Origin: Vibrio sinensis | Lineage (GTDB): Bacteria > Pseudomonadota > Gammaproteobacteria > Enterobacterales > Vibrionaceae | DNA length: 64,000 bases | Direction of reading: 5' to 3' | NCBI RefSeq assembly: GCF_003605645.1 | Contig: NZ_QVMU01000024.1 | Coordinates: forward strand, 1-64,000 | In this document: positions 16,712 through 24,167 of the stretch, piece by piece | Layout of the letters: the number at the start of each line of letters is the position of its first letter | Position numbering within the stretch: the first letter of the stretch is position 1 | The notes under the pieces: generated by a model | The model's input: the letters and a program-made list of their open reading frames with translations, nothing else | The model's database searches: none | What the model was told of the DNA's origin: nothing | Translations under genes and position numbers: made by a program

Positions 16712-17949
16712 CAGGGTGAGATCGTGAACGTTTTTTGAACAAAATCACGACCGATTTGACGATCACAATTAGCTGTGATCATATACTCCCTTTTTAGGGA
16801 TAACATCATGCACATTGACCACTTCAAAGAACATTTTCAAACGATTATCGACCAACGCCAAGGTGCAAAGGTCACTTATTGCCTGTTTGAAGTCCTTTTT
16901 GGCTCGCTATGTGCGGTGATTGCAGGTGCGAAAGGCTGGTTTGATATTCGTGAATATATTCGCGGTCATCATGATTGGTTTAAGCGTAATAACTTGTTTT
17001 TGAATGGTATTCCTGCGGATGACACCATTGCTCGCATCATCTCTACGATTGAGCCTGAACAGTTTCATGAGTGCTTCGTTAACTGGATGTCGTCAATACA
17101 CACTCTTACCGATGGGCAAGTGATTGCGATTGATGGCAAAACGCTTCGCGGCTCATATAATCGTGAAGACAGGACGAGCACTATTCATATGATTAGTGCT
17201 TATGCGTCGTCCAACAAGCTCGTACTAGGACAGCTGAAAACCGAACAAAAAAGCAATGAAATTACAGCGATCCCTGAGCTGATAAAGATGCTCGACATCA
17301 AGGGAGCTCTAGTAACCATTGATGCTATGGCCTGTCAAACTAAGATTGCTAAAGCCATTGTAGATCAAGGTGGAGACTATCTGCTTGCAGTAAAGAGCAA
17401 CCAAGGAAAACTCCGACAAGCAATAGAAAAGGCATTCTCTTCTCAGCGAGCCAATGTGACAAATAACATCTCTCTTGAGCAAGGACATGGCCGTATCGAG
17501 TCTCGCCAATGCTATGTTTTTGACAGTACTAAACTTGAAGGTAACTTCTCTCGCTGGAAAGGCTTAAAGAGCGTTGTAATGGTTGAAAATTTTCGCCTTG
17601 AGAAAGGAAAATCTGTCGACCTAGAGTACCGTTATTACATCAGCTCCAAAGCGCTTAGTGCAGAACAAGCTGCTATGGCAGTCAGAGAACATTGGGGCAT
17701 AGAGTCAATGCACTGGGTGCTTGATGTCACAATGAATGAAGATGCTTGCCAGATATACAAAGATCATGGTGCTGAGAATTTATCATGCTTGCGCCACATG
17801 AGCTTGAACATGCTCCGTGAAGAACCAACCAAGCTAAGCATAGTGGGGAAGCAAAAGCGATGTATGATGAATACGTCTATGCTAGAGGCAGTATTAAGTG
17901 CTGGTTTTAGTCAGATGGCGAAAAACTAGGCACTCATGCGGTCGCCCTG
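16712..17949 (+). mobile_element. Insertion sequence, ISAs1 family
   Basis: A 1238-bp element bounded by imperfect inverted ends (left CAGGGTGAGATCGTGAAC, right end reading inward CAGGGCGACCGCATGAG) and by perfect 10-bp direct repeats TGGTTGTGGG on both sides. It holds one intact transposase gene. The clean duplication marks a recent, simple transposition into the nuclease gene. Confidence 0.9.
16808..17929 (+). CDS. ISAs1-family transposase
   Basis: A 373-residue DDE transposase. Family features are visible: the N-terminal DHFKEHFQTI segment, AIDGKTLRGS with the first catalytic aspartate, LVTIDAMACQ with the second, LAVKSNQ, and REHWGIESMHWVLDV with the catalytic glutamate. I start at ATG 16808, 10 nt after AGGG, as in related elements; an upstream start near 16775 would add 11 residues. 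It is uninterrupted, so the IS is probably still mobile. Confidence 0.92.
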   Translation: MHIDHFKEHFQTIIDQRQGAKVTYCLFEVLFGSLCAVIAGAKGWFDIREYIRGHHDWFKRNNLFLNGIPADDTIARIISTIEPEQFHECFVNWMSSIHTLTDGQVIAIDGKTLRGSYNREDRTSTIHMISAYASSNKLVLGQLKTEQKSNEITAIPELIKMLDIKGALVTIDAMACQTKIAKAIVDQGGDYLLAVKSNQGKLRQAIEKAFSSQRANVTNNISLEQGHGRIESRQCYVFDSTKLEGNFSRWKGLKSVVMVENFRLEKGKSVDLEYRYYISSKALSAEQAAMAVREHWGIESMHWVLDVTMNEDACQIYKDHGAENLSCLRHMSLNMLREEPTKLSIVGKQKRCMMNTSMLEAVLSAGFSQMAKN

Positions 17950-17959
17950 TGGTTGTGGG
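17950..17959. repeat. 10-bp target duplication of the ISAs1-type element, right copy
   Basis: TGGTTGTGGG, identical to 16702-16711. The nuclease frame resumes immediately after it. Confidence 0.9.
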
Positions 17960-18141
17960 CGAGTATTGAAGCTGGACTATGATAAGACACTTTTTAAAAA
18001 GCTTATGGCTCTTCGAGGCGAAGTCAAATCTGCCAGAAAAAATTGGAGGCCAGTCGATCACAGACCGTTGTATAAGCGATAGACAAAACTTTTTTACAGG
18101 GTTAATATATGATTCTGTAATCTGGCTGAGAGGTCAATGTT

Positions 18142-18375
18142 ATGGCATATAACCCAAACAGTGATGAGGTGTGGGGTAAAGAACTAAGGGTGTATAGTTC
18201 GATGAGTGAAGCTGACTACCACCGAGTTCTCCAGCAAGGCGCTTTTGCTTATCAAAGTGGAACGCCATACGCAGAAAACCCGCACAATGATCACGAGTCG
18301 AAAGCAGCATGGATTGAAGGCTGGCAACTCGCAGCATTTCATGAACGGATGTCTACCACTCGAACCGTGCAATAA
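18142..18375 (+). CDS. Ribosome modulation factor / CrpP-like protein
   Basis: A 77-residue protein whose second half, QQGAFAYQSGTPYAENPH followed by AAWIEGWQLAA, matches the RMF/CrpP pattern (G-x-x-A/S-G...NP/CPY...W-x-x-GW). RMF dimerises ribosomes in stationary phase, and CrpP-like plasmid proteins have been linked to quinolone resistance, though that is debated. An N-terminal extension of about 25 residues is not in E. coli RMF. On a conjugative element it might affect host translation or drug response. Family match is good; role is inference. Confidence 0.65.
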   Translation: MAYNPNSDEVWGKELRVYSSMSEADYHRVLQQGAFAYQSGTPYAENPHNDHESKAAWIEGWQLAAFHERMSTTRTVQ

Positions 18376-18436
18376 GTTTAATTTGATAAACCAGTGCCTG
18401 ACAGTGTTCGTCGGCACCTTAATAAAGCGTTATTTT

Positions 18437-20398
18437 ATGAAAAAGTTCCTAAATGTTTTCCAGTTGCCTACTGGATATCAAGTACGTATTGGTAAAAAAA
18501 CAAAGTCTTTCAATGCCGGAGTATCTAGTGATAACGCGCTTAATTCAGCGTTATCCTTTCGCCTGGATATGTATAAACAGGGGGTCTTACCCGCTAATTG
18601 GAATGTTGGTTATTTTGAGCCCAATGCTATCAAGATTATTGATCAGGATAAGCAGAAACGTTCACGTTGCACCATCCGAACAAAGACAGATCGGAAGCCC
18701 ACACACATAGAGGCATATTGGTCAAAGTTCAAAAACCTAGCCGAAGCGCATTCCTTTTTGAAGCGCGAATACAGCAAATGGTGTAGAGAGCACAATGCAA
18801 TAGCTAAGCTGTATAACCAAAAGCGCAATGAGATTCTGTTCATCTCGGCCCAGAAAGAGAAAGAACAAAAAATATCAATCCTAAGTGATGGCATTAAGTT
18901 TGATGCGAAGCTTTGGAACGAGTGTGTGGCCGAATATGAAGGAGTGATGCCTGTTCCTAATACAATCTCTGATCATGTCCAGGTAGAGGCTTATAGTGAC
19001 AGTGGTGAGAAGGATATCGACCTTAGCCACCATTTCGCTGTTAATGTATCTGATCAATTGGAGCCATACCAGTCTTCCGAAGTTCTCCATGAACTATTGG
19101 ACCCGGTATACGATATCCTACATGTTGATAACCATGCTGCATTAAAACTAATGCCAGAAGTAAAATGTAGCTACAAAGCTATGCGTGAGAAGTTACGCAA
19201 GATTAAGCCAAACCGTAATGTAAAGGGTGCGATTTGTGCTCCATTTTCTATTGAGACAAAGCTTAAATCATCGTTCCTCGATTTTGCCATACCAGCGTAC
19301 TGGGATGGACTTCCTTTAAACCCATCCAAAACAATCGTTAATCTAGCCAGTCATAATGGGATCATTCAGGCTGCAAGTCTTTTAGCGACAGCTTCATTTA
19401 TGTTTATGGGCTACATGCAAAAGCAGCGTATGTTGCAATCGGATGAGAATATAGAACTAGAATTTCCTGTGTTCGAAATCAGTGAAAAGATGCTGAATTC
19501 TGCAATTGACTCTATCTACCAAGCGCTTCTATTACAAATGGGACGGAAGGCACTGAACTCGATGGGTAAGTGCGAAGAACGATTAAATCTGTGGCATGAC
19601 GTTGATGTCTGTGACGTCTACGACGATCAGTTTGGAACTGCTGTCCAGATGGGGCAATGGCAGTGCTTTATGCCCCGAAGCAACAACGCGACGTTGCGTA
19701 AACTTCAACTATTGGTGCTGGTGGCAAAAATTGAGCATAACCTAGAAGAAGGCTTTGTTCGTCGTCAACTGTCGAAAAGTGGTATCGGAATTACACCCGT
19801 TGATAAATTGAAAGATAAGTACAGCCATATTTCTCATGATTCAATTGAGCGATTTGAACAACTCCGGGATCAGCTCTATGTATCCTCAAAGAAATTCTAC
19901 CCCTTAGTTAACATGAGTTCTTTGCAAACCCCCAAACCTGATCAAGTGTTTATGGCAAGATGCCGTCATTGCGGCCATGTTCCGAATAAAACCATGCGCA
20001 AAAAAGATGGGGTCTGGTTTGGAGCAATCCAGTGCCCCAACCATTTAGACGAAGCGGTATCCGGTGAAAGGGAATATGAAGCCGAACTTCATGAATTAGT
20101 GATTGAGTGGCAGAAACGTAACCTGAAAAACTTTGATTTTTCTAAGACATATATGTGGGACCTTTCCAGAAAATCATTCTCTACTGAGCTTGGACCTTTC
20201 CTCGATGAAGTAAAGCGTCGTCTTTCCGATATGGTTGAGTACAACAGTCTCGCAATATCACTTCCAAAAGAGATCGTAAAGGACAGGCCAGGGAAAAACT
20301 TTGCGAAGCGTATCTATGCGAATTATCTCTGGGCGTGTTTTTTCTATGATGCTTATCAAATCAAACTTTCAGAACTAAAGAAGGAGACCGCACGATGA
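18437..20398 (+). CDS. Large hypothetical protein with a C-terminal zinc ribbon
   Basis: A 653-residue protein I do not recognise. I choose ATG 18437 (MKKFLNVFQLPTGYQVRIGKK); the frame extends further upstream but there overlaps the RMF-like gene. The N-terminal part looks like a small beta-rich DNA-binding domain of the kind used by integrases (an AP2-like pattern, weak). The middle is helical, and CRHCGH...CPNH near residue 525 is a zinc-ribbon pattern. Its last codons overlap the ATG of the DUF262-like gene (ATGA), so the two are coupled and may work together on DNA. Confidence 0.6.
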   Translation: MKKFLNVFQLPTGYQVRIGKKTKSFNAGVSSDNALNSALSFRLDMYKQGVLPANWNVGYFEPNAIKIIDQDKQKRSRCTIRTKTDRKPTHIEAYWSKFKNLAEAHSFLKREYSKWCREHNAIAKLYNQKRNEILFISAQKEKEQKISILSDGIKFDAKLWNECVAEYEGVMPVPNTISDHVQVEAYSDSGEKDIDLSHHFAVNVSDQLEPYQSSEVLHELLDPVYDILHVDNHAALKLMPEVKCSYKAMREKLRKIKPNRNVKGAICAPFSIETKLKSSFLDFAIPAYWDGLPLNPSKTIVNLASHNGIIQAASLLATASFMFMGYMQKQRMLQSDENIELEFPVFEISEKMLNSAIDSIYQALLLQMGRKALNSMGKCEERLNLWHDVDVCDVYDDQFGTAVQMGQWQCFMPRSNNATLRKLQLLVLVAKIEHNLEEGFVRRQLSKSGIGITPVDKLKDKYSHISHDSIERFEQLRDQLYVSSKKFYPLVNMSSLQTPKPDQVFMARCRHCGHVPNKTMRKKDGVWFGAIQCPNHLDEAVSGEREYEAELHELVIEWQKRNLKNFDFSKTYMWDLSRKSFSTELGPFLDEVKRRLSDMVEYNSLAISLPKEIVKDRPGKNFAKRIYANYLWACFFYDAYQIKLSELKKETAR

Positions 20399-20988
20399 AA
20401 TCAGGTCTTGAACGGTTGAAGGAAATAGTGACACAAAGTGCGTTTTATCGTTCTCCGAATTATTCCGTAAACGTTAGCTTTAAAGACTTATTCAAACCCG
20501 TTGGTGGTTTGCTTGCCTACAATAGCTTGGTGCAAGAGCTAACAGAGGAGATAGCTTTATCTCCTTATGAGATACTTGAAAAGTTAACCCCTGAGTTTCA
20601 GCGTTCCAATCAGAAGTGGACGAAAAACATGCAGCAATGTTTCGTTGAAAACCTCTTGTGTGGATGTGAAACGAAAGTACAGCTTTATGATGTGAAAGGC
20701 AGGGGGGGAGAGCTGGATGATTCCCTTATCTTAGATGGGTTACAGAGGCTTACCGCTATTGCGGCGTTTCATTCTGGTGAATTCGCTGTATTTGATGAAC
20801 TGTATTGGGAAGACTTAAAATCTGGAGGTATTTTCCCAAGGTTGAATTTGATCGTGAACATCTACCAGTTTGATTCTGATATTGAGGCATGTCGTTTTTA
20901 CATTCAGATGAATAAAGGAATTACCCATTCTGAGGCTGATTTAGAAACTGCATATTGCTTTATGCGCAAGCACGGTGAAAAAGTCTAG
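20395..20988 (+). CDS. DUF262-like protein
   Basis: A 197-residue protein with a compact version of the DUF262/ParB-nuclease-like fold: LTPEFQRSNQKW corresponds to the family's x-Y/P-x-Y-Q-R-x-x-x-W box, and LILDGLQRLTAI to the DGQQR box (here DGLQR). Full DUF262 proteins such as GmrS and SspE use this motif for nucleotide-dependent cleavage of modified phage DNA. This protein lacks the HNH half (DUF1524), so it may be a regulatory or targeting piece. It overlaps the 653-residue gene by 4 nt. Confidence 0.6.
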   Translation: MKSGLERLKEIVTQSAFYRSPNYSVNVSFKDLFKPVGGLLAYNSLVQELTEEIALSPYEILEKLTPEFQRSNQKWTKNMQQCFVENLLCGCETKVQLYDVKGRGGELDDSLILDGLQRLTAIAAFHSGEFAVFDELYWEDLKSGGIFPRLNLIVNIYQFDSDIEACRFYIQMNKGITHSEADLETAYCFMRKHGEKV

Positions 20989-20997
20989 GTAGTCATT

Positions 20998-21612
20998 ATG
21001 GTGTGCATTTTAAGGTCTAAACGGATTGAGTCATCTCGTCAGATATCACTTTGTGGAAAAGTTGTATCTGGTAACGGAGCTCATTATAGGAACATCACCG
21101 CTGCGAAGAACGGAGCTCAGCCAGTATGCAAAGACTGTTTAAATTCGCTGGGAATGACAAGATATCAATTGCGGCCAACTAAGAAAAAGAAGCCTAAAGT
21201 TAAACCAAAAATGGCAAAGAAGGTTTCTAGGAAGGTGCATGAGTCCTCTGCGAGACAGCCAAAGTTCAATAGACAGGATGTGTTAGATAACAAGGAACTG
21301 TTTATTGGGTGTGCAATGGTTATGTTAGAACAGCAGGAAAGGTTAGAACAGTTCCTTGAGAATAACGCTAATGCCCAAATTGCACTTGATTACTACTATT
21401 ACGGGCAAACAGCTAGAATGACTGCTGAAAAGTACAAATCGACGCAGGTCAGCATTCCAAATAGAGCCAGAACGGGTCTAATTACGTTTAGTGAAGAAAT
21501 TGAATGCAACCCATTAGATTGGGCATCATGGCCCGTACAATCTCTCTGGGAGCTAAAGAGAACGTTATTAAGTATTGCTGTTGAAGCTGTGCCAGAACAG
21601 TTAAACAACTAA
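20998..21612 (+). CDS. Hypothetical protein with N-terminal cysteine pairs
   Basis: A 204-residue protein of unknown family. The N-terminal 60 residues contain a C...CxxC arrangement (SLCGK and CKDC) suggesting a zinc-binding site, followed by a strongly basic linker (KKKKPKVKPK) typical of nucleic-acid binding, and a helical acidic C-terminal half. It follows the DUF262-like gene by 9 nt and probably shares its transcript. Confidence 0.55.
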   Translation: MVCILRSKRIESSRQISLCGKVVSGNGAHYRNITAAKNGAQPVCKDCLNSLGMTRYQLRPTKKKKPKVKPKMAKKVSRKVHESSARQPKFNRQDVLDNKELFIGCAMVMLEQQERLEQFLENNANAQIALDYYYYGQTARMTAEKYKSTQVSIPNRARTGLITFSEEIECNPLDWASWPVQSLWELKRTLLSIAVEAVPEQLNN

Positions 21613-21623
21613 GAGGAAAAATC

Positions 21624-21689
21624 ATGCACCAGGAAGTAGATCCAAAAGGGCTAACGTGGCCTATTAAACCGTCAATTGTTGTTGATTGA
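21624..21689 (+). CDS. Possible 21-residue leader peptide
   Basis: ATG 21624 follows AAGAGGAAAA and opens a 21-codon frame. Its TGA overlaps the ATG of the next small frame (TGATG), an arrangement typical of translational coupling. It may exist mainly to deliver ribosomes to the next gene. Confidence 0.4.
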   Translation: MHQEVDPKGLTWPIKPSIVVD

Positions 21690-21862
21690 TGATTTGGTTG
21701 CATGCAGGTACAGTTAATGTGTGCTTATCACCAGAGATCCCACCAGCAGTTTTTTCGCTCAAACAATGTTTTGAAAACGTGCCTTTCAAAAATGAATCTC
21801 AAAAAGGCTGGGCTAAGGTGCTTCGTGAAATCGCTGACAACTTAGAACAGAATGACCAATAA
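21689..21862 (+). CDS. Hypothetical protein, 57 residues
   Basis: A 57-codon frame (starting MIWLHAGTVNVCLSPE) coupled to the preceding 21-codon frame by a TGATG overlap. It has a coding-like composition with a helical C-terminus (KGWAKVLREIADNLEQ). It has no ribosome binding site of its own, which fits coupling. Family unknown. Confidence 0.45.
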   Translation: MIWLHAGTVNVCLSPEIPPAVFSLKQCFENVPFKNESQKGWAKVLREIADNLEQNDQ

Positions 21863-21967
21863 TAATACCTAGTGGGGTTAGTATGTTGGATTTTGCAGGG
21901 ATTTGAAAATAAGTACTTTGAAAAGCTTGTTGTTAAAAAAAATATTTTTTCTAATGTCTAATATATA

Positions 21968-21996
21968 TAAAAACTAGGGAGGCTGTTTAGCCCCCC
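21968..21996 (-). terminator. Intrinsic terminator of the truncated minus-strand restriction gene
   Basis: On the minus strand a GGGGGGCT/AGCCTCCC stem with an AAAC loop is followed by TAGTTTTTAT. It lies just after the stop codon of the type III Res remnant and would be its original terminator. Confidence 0.65.
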
Positions 21997-22011
21997 TTGA
22001 AATTACAAAAT

Positions 22012-22297
22012 CTAAACAGCAAAAGATTGTTTTACTAGTTCAATGATCTTATCACCAGCATATTGGGTTTTAAACTCAACTTTTATATCTTTACTAATTT
22101 GGTTGAACAGCTCTTTAGCGTGTTCAATTTTTCGTTCTTCTTCTTTGCGAAGATTATCTTTTCCATCAACATTTTTCGTCTCAATGATGAAGTTTAGGTA
22201 ATCACCCGAGTCAGTTTTAACTACATAAGCAAAGTCAGGTGAATAGGAGTAACCTCCAGAAACAGGTATCTTGATTGAGTTTTTAGGTTTTTTGGTA
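22012..22297 (-). pseudogene. C-terminal remnant of a type III restriction subunit (Res)
   Basis: Reading the minus strand from the IS edge gives about 94 codons ending at TAG 22012-22014. The sequence contains IPVSGGYSYSPDFAYVV and LNFIIETKNVDGK, i.e. the PD...ExK endonuclease site of type III Res subunits, then the family's LRKEEERKIEHAKELF helix. Everything upstream of this domain is missing: the IS903-type element begins exactly at the break. The helicase part and the Mod gene are absent from the window, so the system is dead. Confidence 0.75.
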
Positions 22298-23351
22298 GGC
22301 TTTGTTGCGTAATTCAGCGGAACTAAATCCAGAACCTACGATCTGATTAGCTACATTCACTTCCTCTCGTAGCCCTATGCCTAAACCTCGTTATAAAACA
22401 ACCAACTGGAAGCAATACAATCAATCACTCATTAACCGTGGCTCTCTGACCTTTTGGATTGATGAAGAGGCGATAAGCGGTTGGGCGCAAAGCAAACAGA
22501 ATAAGCGCGGGAGGCCACGTCGGTTCAGTGATTTAGCTATTACGACAGCACTCATGGTGAAACGAGTTTTTTCTATGCCGCTGAGAGCGCTGCAAGGATT
22601 TATCGACTCGATATTTAGGTTAACCCATGTACCGCTAAGTTGTCCGCATTACACCTGCATCAGTCGTAGAGCCAAACAAGTAGAGGTCTCATTTAAGACT
22701 AAAACGAGAGGAGCGATACAACACCTAGCCATTGATGCAACTGGCCTTAAGGTTTATGGCGAAGGTGAATGGAAAGTCAAAAAACACGGGACGGATGGCA
22801 AGCGGAGAGTCTGGCGAAAGCTTCATATTGCCGTCGACACAAACACTCATGAGATCATTGCCGCCGAACTAAGTTTATCAACGGTTACAGATGGCGAAGT
22901 ACTCCCGAACTTACTGAAACAAACACGCCGAAGTATCCTTGAGGTGTCTGGTGATGGCGCTTATGACACAAGAGCGTGTCACACTGCTATTAAGATTAAG
23001 GGAGCCATTGCGCTTGTTCCCCCACGAGAAGGGGCAGCCTTCTGGGAGCGTGGTCATCCTCGAAATCTCGCCGTGGGTTGCCAGAAGTTATACGGCTAAA
23101 ATAAGTATTGGAAAGAGCGGTATGGATACCACAAACGTTCACTCTCAGAAACAGCGATGTATCGAGTTAAACAGTTGCTAGGAGGGAAACTGAGCTTAAG
23201 GAATTACAATGCCCAGGTGGGTGAATCTTACGCGATGATAAAAGCGTTGAACAAGCTTACTAGGTTAGGTATGCCTGAAACTTGTCGTATTGACTAAGAA
23301 ATACGCGAAACGGGGTTGCTCTATCTCTAAATTTAATTACGCAACAAAGCC
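22298..23351 (+). mobile_element. Decayed insertion sequence, IS5 family (IS903 group)
   Basis: A 1054-bp element with perfect 16-bp inverted ends: GGCTTTGTTGCGTAAT at 22298-22313 and its complement at 23336-23351. End sequence, length and transposase agree with the IS903 group. The 9 bp on the two sides differ (TTTTTGGTA versus CCTTGAAGG), so there is no target duplication; together with the truncated genes on both sides this points to a deletion next to the IS after it inserted. Confidence 0.88.
22377..23297 (+). pseudogene. IS903-type transposase interrupted by a stop codon
   Basis: The frame runs 240 codons to an in-frame TAA (23097-23099), then continues in the same frame for 66 codons to 23297, giving the family's usual total of about 306. 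The first part has the catalytic aspartates in LAIDATGLKV and VSGDGAYD; the third catalytic residue, the Glu of LSETAMYR, lies beyond the stop. A single nonsense change therefore removes the active site's last residue. Unless the stop is read through or is a sequencing error, this transposase is inactive. Confidence 0.85.
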
Positions 23352-24055
23352 CCTTGAAGGCGAGATATATCGAGCTGATTAGAAAGTGTTGTTTTATTTT
23401 TTTTAGTCGGCATTCCTCTACTGAAAACGGAACTATGATAGAAGAAATCACTTACAGCATTATTTTCTAAGACATAACTAATGGAGGGGGAGTCTATAAA
23501 ATCCCTATATAGTATAAACTTAGGGACGTTAACGCTGTATTTAGTTTTTCCACTATGTCTAACAATTGAATTCACTACTCTTTTGGGTAAAAAATGCGTG
23601 TTATATATTAGGCTTCGAACTTCAAAATTATCATAGCCTAATGAGTGTAATTTTTTACATTCAGTCTTTAGGAGCTTCTTAATTTCGAATTCATATAGAT
23701 CTAGGTAACACCTTGTAGATTTATTTAATATTCCTAAAAATAACTTTTCTACTCGTTTTACTTTACATTGTTTGTACAATGGCAGTGCTACAGCGACCCC
23801 TAAAGAACTCTTATTTGATAGTGCGTTCACAGGGAAATTGTTGTCGATTCTTGGTTTTTTGTATCTATCTACGCTATTCATGAAATCTGTCGTTGGAGTG
23901 GTTATTTCTCTACACTTTTCCTGTTTGAATTTAGCTAAGCTATATAAATAAAGGCTATTAATCACTCTTTGCCTATCATTATCCATCCAGCCTAGATTAA
24001 GATACAGGGTGTGGTGTTTGAAAGCAGCTTTGGCGTGTTCTCGGTTATGATACAT
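23333..24055 (-). CDS. Hypothetical protein truncated by the IS
   Basis: A minus-strand frame of 240 residues whose last codons (ending LQGALLRN) come from the IS end, so the true C-terminus is lost. The protein is basic, with many Lys and Tyr; no known motif was seen, and it does not match the missing part of the Res protein next door. AT-richness is higher than in the surrounding genes, which suggests a separate foreign origin. Its function is unknown and the remaining product may not be active. Confidence 0.45.
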   Translation of the reverse strand: MYHNREHAKAAFKHHTLYLNLGWMDNDRQRVINSLYLYSLAKFKQEKCREITTPTTDFMNSVDRYKKPRIDNNFPVNALSNKSSLGVAVALPLYKQCKVKRVEKLFLGILNKSTRCYLDLYEFEIKKLLKTECKKLHSLGYDNFEVRSLIYNTHFLPKRVVNSIVRHSGKTKYSVNVPKFILYRDFIDSPSISYVLENNAVSDFFYHSSVFSRGMPTKKNKTTLSNQLDISRLQGALLRN

Positions 24056-24139
24056 AATGGACCCTTAAAAATTTAAAATGCTAAATATCACTCTGTTTAA
24101 TGGATGTTCTAGTGTCAGTGAGCCTATTTGATTATCAGT

Positions 24140-24164
24140 TATATACCGGGGCCTAAGCCCCGAG
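24140..24164 (-). terminator. Possible terminator hairpin after topB
   Basis: CGGGGC and GCCCCG form a 6-bp stem with a CTAA/TTAG loop just downstream of the topB stop on the minus strand. The T-tract is poor, so this may be a weak or Rho-assisted terminator. Confidence 0.5.
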
Positions 24165-24167
24165 ACG

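Larger units (their letters stand above)
16358..18082 (+). pseudogene. PD-(D/E)XK nuclease gene split by an ISAs1-type insertion
   Basis: The 5' part (16358-16711) encodes an N-terminal membrane helix followed by CGAPDAVFFDP, IAGEFKSR and REKYQLTLY: the D...ExK and Gln/Tyr pattern of Cas4-like PD-(D/E)XK nucleases. An IS with a 10-bp target duplication interrupts it. Removing the IS and one copy of the duplication restores the frame, which continues at 17960 (RVLKLDYDKTLFKKLMALRG) to a stop at 18082, giving a protein of about 158 residues. The N-terminal membrane helix and overlap with the preceding small gene suggest the nuclease worked at the membrane, perhaps in DNA entry or defence. As it stands the gene is broken. 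Confidence 0.75.
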
